Below are positions 1-10,160 of a stretch of 64,000 bases of DNA, piece after piece (position 1 is the stretch's first letter; each line of letters opens with the position of its first letter). Under the pieces are notes generated by a model that was not told the DNA's origin, ran no database searches, and saw only the letters and a list, made by a program, of their open reading frames with translations. Source of the DNA: Microplitis mediator (Eukaryota; Arthropoda; Insecta; Hymenoptera; Braconidae); the NCBI RefSeq assembly GCF_029852145.1, contig NC_079976.1, positions 16,699,117 to 16,763,116 of the forward strand. The letters are read 5' to 3'. The translations under genes and the position numbers were made by a program.

Positions 1-95
1 AACCGGAGCTTTTAAAAAATTTTTTATAAAATGCACTAAAACTAGAGATTTCAAGCTAAGAAATGCTTTTATTTAAATCTCAATACGATCATTTT

Positions 96-386
96 TCACC
101 AAGTTATAACCTTCCAAAAATCACTAAAAAATTTATAAAATTTTTCTGCTTCTTTAGTTTTTTGCATTAGTGTATATAGTACCTGAACGAAATAAAAAAA
201 GCAACTGTGAATTGCCGCATTCAGAACGCATTCCCTAAGTGCTTTGATTGTCGCTTTTTCGTAGTCGGTCGTAAAGTGAATTTTTTTCTCCTTCAATCCC
301 GGTACATTGCTTGTCAACCAATTAAATATGGCTTTGTAAGTACTTGTCAATTCATTTTCGGTTAATACTATTGCACCAGCAGTAAA
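96..386 (-). pseudogene. MULE-type transposase exon, relic
   Basis: Reading leftwards, an open frame follows an intron-type acceptor (TTTTTACAG, exon start at about 386) and ends at a stop at 96. The protein shows a Y-K-A-I-F block, then T-T-D-Y-E-K-A and, 17 residues on, H-S-C-F-F-Y-F-V-Q. This spacing matches the central MULE (Mutator-like) transposase domain, where D-x-E is catalytic and C-x-H/F-H lies in the next helix. Only about 95 codons survive. A possible upstream exon with a CAG/GTGATT donor lies near 456-640 but has a stop in frame. I read this as an old fragment; a domesticated MULE-derived host exon is less likely. Confidence 0.45.
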
Positions 387-691
387 CTGTAAAAAGACAA
401 AATTTTTATAAGGATAACTAAATAAAATAATATTTAACTAAAAAAAAATTTAATCACCTGATTTTTATACTTAAAATTAATGGAGTCAATTTGGTTGGCC
501 AATAATTTGAAAATCATCTTCTTCTAGATTTTCAATGACATCAATAGAAGACGCAGGGAAGTTAAAGTGGATCCTTCCAGGGCAGAAATAGGTTTTTCGT
601 CGTGAGCACCTGAATATATAGTCGCTATGAAAATCACGGGCATATTAATACTCATTGAAATAATAAATATGAGTTTTTTTTTTTTCTCGGT
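387..691. other. AT-rich gap
   Basis: No supported gene. The minus strand from about 640 to 456 is partly open and may be another decayed exon of the MULE-like relic. The gap ends in a T-run just before the LOA target duplication. Confidence 0.4.
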
Positions 692-703
692 ATGACCCTC
701 ATT
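692..703. repeat. Target site duplication of LOA element, left copy
   Basis: ATGACCCTCATT here is repeated exactly at 6445-6456. The two 12-bp copies bracket the non-LTR element and are what target-primed reverse transcription leaves. Confidence 0.85.
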
Positions 704-755
704 CCCGGGTTGTCTAATCTCCGTAAAGGAGAGCGGACAACAAGGTTGAGGGCCG
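704..755 (+). promoter_or_regulatory. 5'-terminal nested hairpin of LOA element
   Basis: The first 50 bases fold into TTGTC...GACAA enclosing TCTCC-GTAAA-GGAGA. Internal promoters and self-cleaving ribozymes are known at the 5' ends of several arthropod non-LTR elements, so this position is a candidate for either. I could not fit a complete HDV-like fold. Confidence 0.4.
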
Positions 756-760
756 ACCGG

Positions 761-787
761 GCGCGTCCCCAGGTGGCGGATAGGGGG
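761..787 (+). promoter_or_regulatory. Conserved GTCCCC-AGGTGGCGGATA-GGGGGAC hairpin
   Basis: GTCCCC and GGGGGAC pair around the loop AGGTGGCGGATA. The 26 bases at 761-786 recur exactly in the 5' UTR of the R1-clade element at 41193-41218 and with few changes at 46317-46340. Since ORF sequences of these elements are far apart, the UTR block looks like a functional RNA or promoter motif. Confidence 0.6.
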
Positions 788-1116
788 ACGGCCAAGGTGA
801 GAAGTGACGGCTCACGATGACCTCCAGCGGGAGGGATATTGTGGGCTAGCCACGACTACTTTGGTTAACATGTGCTACAGGAAACCCGGCAGGTGTAAAA
901 ACCAGCCTAGGGGGACCAAGGCCATGTCGCGGACCAACTTCCCAAGCCAAGGTGTAAGCGATCGTGCTGAGGGCTGAATGGCACAGGGGTACTGTGTCGC
1001 TAACGATGCACCTTGGGGCACCAGGTGCAACCCCATTGTATTTATGCACCTTCCGCCGTGCAATCAGGCTCTGCCGGCGGTGACCGTTTACTTCCTTGAC
1101 TACTCGTGGGACCAAA

Positions 1117-2577
1117 ATGGAAACAACAAACAAAAACATAAATATAAACTCTGGATTGGAGGCTTCGAAAGAGGACTCCGATCTTCTAAATGTCCACATG
1201 GACGCAGTGGAGGGCACGGGAGGCTCAGCTAACGCCGGGACTCCTGGAACTCCAGCGGGTGGAGGTAAGAGGAAGAACCTCAGTGGAGCCGCGAAAAAAA
1301 GGGCCCGGAAAGCCAAATTGGCCGCACGGGAACAATTTTCGGGGCAAAACAGCGGGGACGCCTCTTCCCCCATCAACGTAACCTCGGTGGAGGATGGCTC
1401 TACAGGAACTGGTAGCTCCAAAAGGCCCAGACCTGAGGACCAAACCCCACCAGAGGTGAAAAAAGTGACCAAACGCGGCAAGGTGACCTACAAGCCGACT
1501 GGTTTCGGCGACGCAGTCAGGGCGGACAGAAAGGTAGCTATTGTGCCTTCTGGGTACCCTGACGCGTTGCTGAGCCAGGAGACGGGTGATCTGATCACAC
1601 AGGCGTTAGTCAAGGCGCTGGACGCTGTCCCTACAGGACAGCCCGTCCCGTGCTTTGACGGATGCCGGTGGGATCAAGGAGCTCTGTGGGTTACCTGCGC
1701 CGATGTCAAGGCCAAACAGTGGTTGCTGGGGACTGTTCCGGCTATTAAGGCTGGGGGGGGACTCGTTCTCCAAGCTCTGGAGAATGAAAAACTCCCCAGA
1801 CTTAAGAAGCTGACGGCGGTCCTCAGTACCACTGAGGATAACAAGGTCATCCTGAACAGGCTGGCACGACAAAATCCTGGGCTCACCACTCAATTGTGGC
1901 GGGTCTGGGATCGTAGGGTGGTAGGTAAAACTGTCCACCTTGTTCTGGGTGTGGACCAGCGGTCGCTGGCGGCACTCTCGGGGTGCAACTACTCTCCCCA
2001 CTTCGGTCTTGGTAAGGCCCGTTTTTACGAGGTCACATCCGGGAACGCAGCTGGGGCGAGTGGGGGTGCTTCGGGAGGGGCTGCTAGGAAGGCAGCGAAG
2101 ACCACGTCCGGAGCAGTGCCTCCTGAAAAGGCAAAGACAAAGGTAGGGGAGCGGGGCCAGGAGACTGAAGCGGCTGGCGCTGCTCAGGAAACTGGCACTG
2201 CTCCCATACCTCCAAAGATTGTGATCGTTCCGCCCCCACCTCCTCCAGCTGAGGAACCGGCTGGGTCTCTCGGTGGTGGGGAGAGGGAGGGGGAACGTCA
2301 CAATTCGCTTTGGACCTCGATAGTAGGGCCAATCATCAAGCCACCTCGCTTGATAATGAGTGGGACTTCCGATGGGGAAAAGACCATGCCTCCGGCAAGA
2401 TCTGGATCCAGAGGAAGGCCCACAAAGGCGAAGGCGGTTGCCACAGAGGGCCTGTCAGAGACCAAGCAGGGTAAACAAGCTACCCTCGCTCAGGCCCTGG
2501 CGGGAACCCTCCAGTTGTCCGGCACACCGAAAGAGGTGACAGCCGAGACCAACAAGAAGGAAGAAGATGGGCACTAA
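1117..2577 (+). CDS. LOA ORF1 protein (RNA-binding/chaperone type)
   Basis: An intact ORF of about 486 codons. I take the ATG at 1117, although the frame is open from about 1096. The N-terminus (about 1-130) is basic and low in complexity with K/R-rich stretches such as K-K-R-A-R-K-A-K. The middle (about residues 140-310) resembles the DUF4780 domain common in ORF1 of insect non-LTR elements, including C-F-D-G-C and L-W-V-T-C blocks. The rest is rich in G, A, P and E with a proline run near residue 370. No CCHC knuckles are seen, unlike R1-clade ORF1. Presumed role: coat the element RNA and form the RNP. The stop overlaps the ORF2 start (ATGGGCACTAA), which suggests termination-reinitiation. 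Confidence 0.85.
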   Translation: METTNKNININSGLEASKEDSDLLNVHMDAVEGTGGSANAGTPGTPAGGGKRKNLSGAAKKRARKAKLAAREQFSGQNSGDASSPINVTSVEDGSTGTGSSKRPRPEDQTPPEVKKVTKRGKVTYKPTGFGDAVRADRKVAIVPSGYPDALLSQETGDLITQALVKALDAVPTGQPVPCFDGCRWDQGALWVTCADVKAKQWLLGTVPAIKAGGGLVLQALENEKLPRLKKLTAVLSTTEDNKVILNRLARQNPGLTTQLWRVWDRRVVGKTVHLVLGVDQRSLAALSGCNYSPHFGLGKARFYEVTSGNAAGASGGASGGAARKAAKTTSGAVPPEKAKTKVGERGQETEAAGAAQETGTAPIPPKIVIVPPPPPPAEEPAGSLGGGEREGERHNSLWTSIVGPIIKPPRLIMSGTSDGEKTMPPARSGSRGRPTKAKAVATEGLSETKQGKQATLAQALAGTLQLSGTPKEVTAETNKKEEDGH

Positions 2578-5500
2578 ACTGTCCCCTTCCTTCTTTAACC
2601 CACCAGCCCCCACCCCTCCCCCTCCTATTTCCTATTTCCCTCCCCATAATGAAAGCGATAAGACAACCAGTGCTGCAGATTCTGTAACTGCAGGACAGAC
2701 TAGTTTTTCGCAAATAAACTTGCAACACTGCAAAGCGGCCTCTGCATTACTTAGTAGAGACCTGGCGGTGTTGCAGACAGATGTATCCCTAATCCAAGAA
2801 CCTTGGGTATACAAGGGCCAAGTCTTAGGGATAGACAGAAGAAACGGCTGTTTGATCCATGGTGACGCGGAGCTGGGGCCCAGGGCCTGTATCTTTATCA
2901 ATAAGAAACACACAGCGCTCAAGTTGCACCAGCTTTGCACCAGGGATCTAGCCGTTGCTTCCATGAAAATCTCCATAGAGGGGACTAGGACGGAGCTGAT
3001 CGTCGGCTCTGCCTATTTTCCATATGAAGATGCCAATGTACCTACCAAGGAAGTCACTGACTTGGTAGAATACTGCAGGTCCAAAGGGCTACCACTCCTG
3101 ATTGGCTGTGATGCAAATGCACACCATACGGTTTGGGGCAGCTCGGACATAAACGTAAGAGGCTCAACACTACTTGAGTACCTTTCCACCACCTGCCTAG
3201 AGATCCTTAATGTAGGATCCAGGCCCACTTTCGTTACCTCTCGGAGGCAGGAAGTGATTGATATCACGCTGGGCTCTAATAAGATTGCACAGTCTGTCAC
3301 GAATTGGCGGGTGAGCGAAGAAGATTCGCTTTCTGATCACCGCCGAATTCACTTTGTGTTGGAAGGCAGCAGGAACGGCGGGACTGGGGGCACATATAGG
3401 AACCCTAAGGCCACGGACTGGCTCATCTATAAGAAAGAGCTAGTAAGTAGGCTGGAGGAACCTTGTGGGACCCTAAGAACGGCCGGTAGGATTGAGCAGG
3501 CGGTCGAGCACTTGCAAACGGCCATTGTTCAGTCCTATGAAATTGCATGTCCTTTGAAAACTAGGAAATGTAGCAAGCGGGTGACATGGTGGAATGCAGA
3601 GCTGAGCAGGCTCCGTTCCTGGTCCCGGAAGCTACTTAACAAAGCGTTAAAAACGAAATCAGACCAAAACTGGGCTAAGTATAAAACAGCCCAGATTCAA
3701 TACAAAAAGTGTATTAAGGTCTCCAAAGCAGAGGCCTGGAGAAAGTTCTGTGGGGAGATTAAGGATTTACCATTGGTGGCCCGTCTCCGTAAGATCTTCA
3801 CTTCGGGCCCTACAGTTAAGTTAGGTGGTCTGACTCTCCCGGATGGGAGGGCAACAGTAAACCACGGAGAAATACTTGCTCATCTCTTTGAAGTACACTT
3901 CCCTGGCTCGGAATTGACGGGACAGGAGGGAAATCAAAGAGAAGAGAGAAACCTCACAGTTACCAGACATGGTGACTGGAGGACTGCTGCAAGGGTGGTA
4001 ACGCCCAGCAGAATTGAATGGGCAATTGGCAACTTTGAGAAGTACAAAAGCCCAGGGGTGGATGGGATTTTTCCGGCTCTCCTACAAGAGGGTGGAGAAT
4101 CACTTCGCAAACACCTCCTACGCATATTTAGGGCCTGTTTGGCCCTAAGTTATGTGCCCAGAGCATGGCGTGAGGTCAGGGTAGTCTTTATACCAAAACC
4201 TGGTAAAAGTTGCTATGACCTGGCGAAATCCTTCAGGCCTATCAGTCTAACCTCCTTCCTTTTAAAAACCCTGGAAAGGATGGTAGACAGACACATAAGG
4301 GATGAAGCGTTGAGTCGAATACCAGTGCATCATTCACAGCATGCATACCAGGCTGGTAAATCTGTTGAAACGGCTCTACATGAAGTGGTTAGCTACGTCG
4401 AGAGAGCCTTTCAGCAGAGGGAATCAGTTCTGGGAGTATTCATTGACATAGAAGGGGCGTTTGACAATACACCCTTCGAAGCCATCTGCGAAGCAGCGGA
4501 ACGCTTTGGGATAGAGGAATCTATCACAGAATGGGCCCACAATATGCTTCGCTCGAGAATAGTGACAACCGAACTTAGTGACACTAAGGTACGGGCCCGT
4601 GTTAGAAGAGGCTGTCCGCAAGGAGGCGTGACCTCTCCTCTCATGTGGCTATTAGTCATTAACGAGCTTCTAGTAAGGCTGGAGAAGCTAGGAGTACACG
4701 CAGTGGGCTACGCGGATGACGTTGCTTTGATGATCAGAGGCAGTAGCCCAGCAGAGATGAGATGGAGGATGCAAAGAGCACTCGATCTTGTACAGAACTG
4801 GTGCACCGACAGATCTCTGAAAGTTAACCCTAACAAGACAGAGATGGTGCTCTTTACCAGAAAGAGGAAGCATAAGTTAATTGCGCCCTCAATTTTCGAC
4901 ACTGAGCTGAAGTTTTCAACAGAGGTACGCTACCTTGGAGTAACTCTGGACAATAAGCTCACGTGGAGAAGCCATATAGGGAAACAAGCTCAAAAAGCCA
5001 CTGCCACTTTTTGGGCCTGTAGAAGGATATTTGGCACAACATGGGGTCTAAAACCAAAACTAGTTAAGTGGATTTACACGGCTATTTTGATACCCCAATT
5101 AACCTTTGCCTCTGTCATTTGGTGGCCCGCAATACGAAGGGACGTCAACATCAAGGCATTAAATAAGGTCTACCGACTTGCTCTGCTAGGCATAACAGGA
5201 GCTTTTAAAACAACTCCCACCCTAGCTATGGGGGCACTCCTGAATGTAGTTCCTCCAAATATAACTGTAGAATCTCTGGCTGTGAAAACGGCTTTGAGAC
5301 TGCATTTTGCTGGGTTGTGGTCGAAGGCTAGGACGGGACATGCGTCCATCCTACGGAACAGAGATCTCGAAGAGGTCCTGGCCCAAGGAGGGGACTATGG
5401 CTCTCGTAGCTACCACTTCCGACACAAATACAAAGTCCTCTTTCCAAACAGGCAGGAATGGGAAGGAGGGAGCAATGAAATCCTATCACCCCAAGGGCTA

Positions 5501-6337
5501 GTCTGGTTTACGGACGGGTCCAAAAGGGTGGAAGGAGCAGGTGCAGGAATTTATAGCGGTGGACCCAAAACTGAGATATCCCTCAGACTGGGACACACTG
5601 CCTCTATTTTTCAGGCAGAAGTATATGCGATCTGGGCCTGTGTAAAGCACATTCTAGAGCTTAATCACAGGAACAAACACATATACATATGCAGCGACAG
5701 CCGTGCAGCTCTCAAGTCACTCACATCGGTTGTGGTGACTTCAAGGCTTGTACGGGACTGCATTACACTCGCCGACAAGCTGGCGAGCGCCAACTATGTC
5801 AATCTCATTTGGGTACCGGGTCACAGCGGTATCAAAGGGAATGACATAGCAAATGAATTGGCAAGGACAGGGGCCTGCAAAACGGACCCTGAGCCAGTCT
5901 GTTCAATTCCGGTGCCTCTGTGCTTTATAAGAAGCCACTTGGCTCAATGGACCTGTGACAGGTTCTGGGACCTGTGGCTTGAAGCCGGAGGCATGCGACA
6001 TACGAGGGCACTGATTGAAGGACCATCAAAGTTGCTTGGTACCAGTCTAGTAGAGCTCGATAGATCTAAATTAAGGATTATTGTCGGGCTCGTTACAGGA
6101 CACTGGTTTACCGGGAGGCATCTGAAGCTCATGGGCATCACCGATGATTCGATATGCCCTAGATGCAATTCAGAGGATGAAACTCCCCTCCACCTGCTGA
6201 GCCAATGCAGAGCCTTAGAAGATGTAAGGAAAAACATCTTGGGGATCTGTGATGATACTCGGCCTAACTTATTAGAGGTTGGGATGGGAGGATTTCTGCG
6301 ATTCTCGAAATCCATAAATCTGCCAACCCAACCTTAA
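2567..6337 (+). CDS. LOA ORF2: endonuclease, reverse transcriptase, RNase H
   Basis: An intact 1256-codon polyprotein. Residues ~49-270 are an apurinic-like endonuclease (Q-I-N-L-Q-H start, I-Q-E-P-W, G-C-D-A-N-A-H-H, S-D-H). Residues ~490-790 are the reverse transcriptase: F-R-P-I-S-L-T, F-I-D-I-E-G-A-F-D, G-C-P-Q-G-G-V-T-S-P-L and the catalytic Y-A-D-D near 715. Residues ~978-1105 are RNase H with the expected D (W-F-T-D-G-S), E (Q-A-E-V-Y-A), D (C-S-D-S-R-A-A-L) and V-P-G-H-S-G. A CCHC finger (C-P-R-C...H...C) sits near 1197-1215. No frameshift or stop is present. It nicks the target and copies the element RNA in the nucleus. The ATG overlaps ORF1 by 11 nt. Confidence 0.95.
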   Translation: MGTKLSPSFFNPPAPTPPPPISYFPPHNESDKTTSAADSVTAGQTSFSQINLQHCKAASALLSRDLAVLQTDVSLIQEPWVYKGQVLGIDRRNGCLIHGDAELGPRACIFINKKHTALKLHQLCTRDLAVASMKISIEGTRTELIVGSAYFPYEDANVPTKEVTDLVEYCRSKGLPLLIGCDANAHHTVWGSSDINVRGSTLLEYLSTTCLEILNVGSRPTFVTSRRQEVIDITLGSNKIAQSVTNWRVSEEDSLSDHRRIHFVLEGSRNGGTGGTYRNPKATDWLIYKKELVSRLEEPCGTLRTAGRIEQAVEHLQTAIVQSYEIACPLKTRKCSKRVTWWNAELSRLRSWSRKLLNKALKTKSDQNWAKYKTAQIQYKKCIKVSKAEAWRKFCGEIKDLPLVARLRKIFTSGPTVKLGGLTLPDGRATVNHGEILAHLFEVHFPGSELTGQEGNQREERNLTVTRHGDWRTAARVVTPSRIEWAIGNFEKYKSPGVDGIFPALLQEGGESLRKHLLRIFRACLALSYVPRAWREVRVVFIPKPGKSCYDLAKSFRPISLTSFLLKTLERMVDRHIRDEALSRIPVHHSQHAYQAGKSVETALHEVVSYVERAFQQRESVLGVFIDIEGAFDNTPFEAICEAAERFGIEESITEWAHNMLRSRIVTTELSDTKVRARVRRGCPQGGVTSPLMWLLVINELLVRLEKLGVHAVGYADDVALMIRGSSPAEMRWRMQRALDLVQNWCTDRSLKVNPNKTEMVLFTRKRKHKLIAPSIFDTELKFSTEVRYLGVTLDNKLTWRSHIGKQAQKATATFWACRRIFGTTWGLKPKLVKWIYTAILIPQLTFASVIWWPAIRRDVNIKALNKVYRLALLGITGAFKTTPTLAMGALLNVVPPNITVESLAVKTALRLHFAGLWSKARTGHASILRNRDLEEVLAQGGDYGSRSYHFRHKYKVLFPNRQEWEGGSNEILSPQGLVWFTDGSKRVEGAGAGIYSGGPKTEISLRLGHTASIFQAEVYAIWACVKHILELNHRNKHIYICSDSRAALKSLTSVVVTSRLVRDCITLADKLASANYVNLIWVPGHSGIKGNDIANELARTGACKTDPEPVCSIPVPLCFIRSHLAQWTCDRFWDLWLEAGGMRHTRALIEGPSKLLGTSLVELDRSKLRIIVGLVTGHWFTGRHLKLMGITDDSICPRCNSEDETPLHLLSQCRALEDVRKNILGICDDTRPNLLEVGMGGFLRFSKSINLPTQP

Positions 6338-6444
6338 TTTCAACGAGAATTGACCGAGTGGGGCCGAGTACAATGGTTCAAAAGAACTGAGTGCTCGGCT
6401 CTACACAACACAAAAGGGTCAAAATCTCATTTCAATTCAATTCA
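6338..6444 (+). other. LOA 3' UTR and TTCAA-repeat tail
   Basis: A short 3' UTR with GCCGAG...CTCGGC pairing potential ends in three TTCAA units directly before the right target duplication. A repeat tail instead of poly(A) is usual in the I/LOA groups. Confidence 0.7.
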
Positions 6445-6456
6445 ATGACCCTCATT
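6445..6456. repeat. Target site duplication of LOA element, right copy
   Basis: Exact copy of the 12 bases at 692-703. Confidence 0.85.
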
Positions 6457-7316
6457 ATTTTAACGTTAATTAAATACTAAGAAAAATAATTATTCTGTTT
6501 GCTAGGCATCAACTATGACTACCATAAGTAAGCATAAATAGCATTAATATTTGTAAACAAATTTAAAACAATTTCACATCATTATATATTAATTAAAATT
6601 TTTTTTTTTGTTTTTTTTTTTTTTTTTTTATAGAATTAACTTGGTTTTACTATGAAGCCAATGTAAGATGTTCGAAAATTCCATTTTCTATGTTAGTTGT
6701 AAATCATTTATAATTACTAAATAATTAGTTAATAATTATTTTTGATTAATTATAAAATATTTTCAAAAGAACTTGAAAAATTGAAATAAATAAATTATTT
6801 ATAAAATTTAATTAAAAATTTAGATAAATAAAAGACTTGATTTAAAAATTTGATACCTCAATCTTATTTTGATTTATAAGCTTTAAAGTAAAAGTTATGT
6901 AGCAAAAGCTGAATCACGTTTTTTTTCAATATTCAAAAATTATTTTTTGTTCGATCATTTGATTTATTGTTTTACTATTAAAATAATAACTTTAAAATTT
7001 AATTTATACTTTTTTGAAGAATCAAGATCTTTCAAAGTTCGTAAGTAGATAAGACGTTAACTGTCATATGCTAACTACTAATGACGTTAGTAATACAGTA
7101 CATTGAAATGTACAGAGATAAATATTTTTTTTTCTTTAAATAATTATCATTCATAAAATAAACAACAAATAACATTGAATAATCTTGTATATAAATAAAT
7201 ATATACTTCAAAAAATATATATTTCTAATAATTTAAATTTATTGGTTGTCTTACTTTATCACCAGAAAAAAAATTCAAAATAAATTTATCTTACCAAATG
7301 GAATAAAAAAATAGTT
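6457..7316. other. AT-rich intergenic DNA
   Basis: No ORF or clear repeat. Long T-runs lie at 6600-6630. Composition is about 80% AT. Confidence 0.5.
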
Positions 7317-7680
7317 TCACAATATTTCTTCATTTTTGATAATTTCATGGAAATCTACTTGGTAATTTCTTTTCATTTTTAAACTCTGTAAAATGATTTT
7401 TTTATTTTCCTCAATACGAAAATTTGGACTATTAGCAACTATTTTCAAAGCTTCCATCGTTCCAAGACACTGAGCTGATTTTTCTTTATATTCATTTCTA
7501 ACATTAAATTGTTTCCTCAATTCTTTCATTTTTTTTTAATTCTCTTCATCAAACTCTGATCATCAATTGCTGATTTTGTTTCCTGTAGTCTCTCTGATAA
7601 TTTTAAGCAATCTGCAGTAGTTTCATATGAATGATTTGAAAAATCATCAAGGGAACATGGCAATGAATAAAAACCACCTA
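7317..7680 (-). pseudogene. Charged coiled-coil-like exon, frame-broken
   Basis: On the minus strand a 70-codon frame (7529-7317) is rich in K/E/N/I with heptad-like spacing. Upstream sequence to about 7680 is open in another frame, and the two meet at a run of nine A residues near 7530, which looks like a one-base slip. I do not recognise the family. Together with 8843-9110 and 14053-14503 on the same strand it may be the C-terminal part of one Myb/SANT-type gene broken up by transposons. Chance open sequence in AT-rich DNA is the alternative. Confidence 0.3.
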
Positions 7681-7699
7681 AATAACTAGTAAACAACTT

Positions 7700-7903
7700 T
7701 TTTAACTTCCCACTAAGAAAATCGACGATTTTCGAAAAATTGGGAAGTTATTGTTTTCACCCCGATTTTCGAAAGTTGAGTTTTCATCAGATGTCGACGT
7801 TTTGAGGTCCTAGGAAGCTATTCTGACTATTTTCAGAATGATGTCCGAGTGCATGTATGTATGTATGTATGTATGTATGTATGTATGTGTATGTATGTGT
7901 GTG

Positions 7904-7989
<86 letters not shown>

Positions 7990-8580
7990 CTCTCTGTAAC
8001 TTTTTAACTAATAAATCGATTTGGATGGTTGAGGTAGCAATCGAAAGAGCTTGTTGGCCCTCAACTTTCCTGAAAATTTCACATCATTTGATCAAGTAGA
8101 CTCGAAAATATTGGCGAATTATGGAAAAAAAAATTTTTTTTTAGTTTTTTAGTGATTTCTCAGAAACGACTCGAACGATCGACTTTAAATTCTAATCAGC
8201 TCTAGAACATTATAATCCGCGTCGAATGCCACCCGAATTGACAAAAAACGGTTTTTTTCGATTATCTTTGAAGTGACTTATCCGATAAATTTCAAAATCT
8301 AGTCAGCTTTAGAACGCAATGAAATGCGCCGATTGCCACCTCAAACGTCAAAATTGGTTGATTAGTTCAGAAGATATCGGCGCTGAAAAGTTAAAAAAAT
8401 AACATTTTATGTTATTTTTTCCAGATAAATCAAAATATAATGTGCTAAAATGTGTCTGACATCATACCAACTCTTTCTCAATATAGTCTCTTTCGATCAT
8501 CAAATAATGTCATGTAACTTGTTCCTTGGTTTTAAACATATTGTCAGCAAAAAATTGAAAAAACCCAGTCTTCAATGTTT
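7700..8580. repeat. Dispersed repeat with long (TG)n tract
   Basis: The unit begins AACTTCCCACTAAG with an inverted TTGGGAAGTT about 45 bases on. It then has GTATGTATG units and a (TG)n run at 7886-7986, followed by a non-coding stretch (AACTTTTTAACTAATAAATCG, then GCAATCGAAAGAGC). No ORF. It looks like a non-autonomous dispersed family whose centre is a simple repeat. I associate this repeat with parasitoid wasp genomes from memory only. Confidence 0.55.
7856..7986. repeat. (GTAT)n/(TG)n microsatellite
   Basis: About eight GTAT units followed by about 50 TG units with two C interruptions. Confidence 0.9.
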
Positions 8581-8842
8581 TTCTCGGATATTCCATATAT
8601 TATTGCTCTGACCTAAGTCAAAACTCATTCAAATCTTGTTTTTGATCACTGACATTGATTTCTGCCTCAATACATGTACTTCAGAGAACATAATCGAAAA
8701 TAAAAATTTAAAAGCCGCTTCTTCATTAATGATTTTTGATTCTCACTTTATAAACTCTAGCATAAAACATTACTTATTAGATCTTGAAAAGCTCATATAA
8801 AAATGATTACATGTAATAGCATTTCTGAGCTCGAAAATATAT

Positions 8843-9110
8843 TCACATTGATGTTTTCAAGGTCCTTGAGCTCGAATACAGCGGGAAGTTTTGGGGCTGG
8901 CCCGCAGGGCCAATCGATGCCCAGATTTTTTTCTTTGCCTCAATCCTCTTATCACTTTGATAATTATCATTACCATCTTCTCCATCCATTGTCACACCAT
9001 TACCACAGTTAGTAATATTTTCATTAATCAATCTAGACTCATTACTGATCAAAGTATTATTAATAATCACAGGACAATAATCAACACATTTAATTTTTTC
9101 GAGTAGTACC
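8843..9110 (-). pseudogene. Exon-like open frame of unknown function
   Basis: Reading leftwards, an acceptor-like TTTTTAG near 9130 is followed by an acidic, N/D/E-rich frame of about 90 codons with a K-R-I-E-A-K-K-K block. It resembles the linker region of trihelix/SANT-type proteins but has no diagnostic motif. Strand and spacing would allow it to be a middle exon between 14053-14503 and 7317-7680. Confidence 0.25.
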
Positions 9111-9532
9111 TTCTGTTCTTCTTTATTCCTAAAAATGTCAATTCAATTATGAAATTAATCATCATTATTATAATTATTATTATTTGGTGTATGAAATAAT
9201 GATTATAATACTTTGATTTTTAATGGATAACTCCATATTATGTTTATAAAAATAATATTTCATTAGCCAATTAGTTAAAAATGTAAATAATGTAATGATT
9301 TATAATATTTGTTATTATAAAGTAAAGAAATAATTATAAAAAATACTTACATTTTAAAATATGCAACAAGCATATGTTATGTCCAAATAAATTTTTTTTT
9401 TATGTTAATAATTCTTTAAAATAATTATTCCTGAGCTCCTCTTTGAAAAGCGCGCGACAACGCAGCGTCAGCTTTTTCACCTTTTTATGCGGCGAAGAAT
9501 AGTGGGAAGACACTTGCAATAAGTTTAACGAA
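9111..9532. other. AT-rich gap
   Basis: No gene or repeat could be supported. Confidence 0.4.
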
Positions 9533-9889
9533 TGTTACGTCTGGCAAAATTTAGACGATTTTATTTTAATTTTATAATTTTTTAAATAAGTAAAACAGAA
9601 TAATGAGAGTATACATTAAGTGCCTCGATGGTCAGTTTTAGAAATCGTTTTGGTGCGTCACAAAAGCTTTTAACGGCTTAAACCAAAACAAACAAATAAA
9701 TAGGAATTTTTATCAGTTTTCGAATACTAGATAAGAGCTGAACACATTTTAAACTCATTAAAAAAAATGTTTTAACAAAACAAATGACTCATTTTTAATG
9801 TTTTAGCTAAAAATATTTCATAAAGATAATTCATAAAAAATTATTTCATAGTCCGATAAATAATAACATCTTATTATTTTTATAAATAA

Positions 9890-10160
9890 TAAATAATGTT
9901 TAAAGGTTCTAGGTGAAAAATACCAGACCTAGTAAATAATATAATATTCTATAAATAATAATTAATAAATAATAGTAAATGGTTCTAAGTGAGAACACTA
10001 GACCTGGTAAATAATTTAGTAGGTTATTAATAATAATTAATAAATAATAGTAAAAGGTTCTAAGTGAGAACACTAGACCTGGTAAATAATATAATATTTT
10101 ATAAATAATAATTAATAAATAATGCTCAAAGGTTCTAGGCAGCTTGCCAGGCCTGATAAA
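9890..10160. repeat. Tandem repeat, ~75-bp unit, 4 copies
   Basis: GGTTCTAGG/GGTTCTAAG recurs near 9905, 9981, 10056 and 10131, each followed by A(C/G)ACCTGGTAAATAAT-like sequence. Confidence 0.75.

Larger units (their letters stand above)
704..6444 (+). mobile_element. Full-length LOA-clade non-LTR retrotransposon
   Basis: The element is 5741 bp long between 12-bp direct repeats. It has a ~410-bp structured 5' UTR, ORF1 (1117-2577), ORF2 (2567-6337) overlapping by 11 nt, a ~100-bp 3' UTR and a short TTCAATTCAATTCAA tail instead of poly(A). ORF2 combines AP endonuclease, reverse transcriptase and RNase H. That combination plus the Q-E-P-W endonuclease motif and F-I-D-I-E-G-A-F-D in the RT fit the LOA/Bilbo group of the I/R1 superfamily. 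Both ORFs are open throughout and the target duplication is perfect, so the copy looks recent and could be autonomous. The clade is inferred from motifs; a phylogeny could move it to a sister clade. Confidence 0.9.

Noticed and set aside
846..1481. 211-codon minus ORF over the LOA 5' UTR
   Set aside because: Opposite to the transcribed strand and spanning UTR and ORF1; low-complexity composition.
1606..2301. 231-codon minus ORF across LOA ORF1
   Set aside because: Shadow of the GC-rich real ORF on the other strand.
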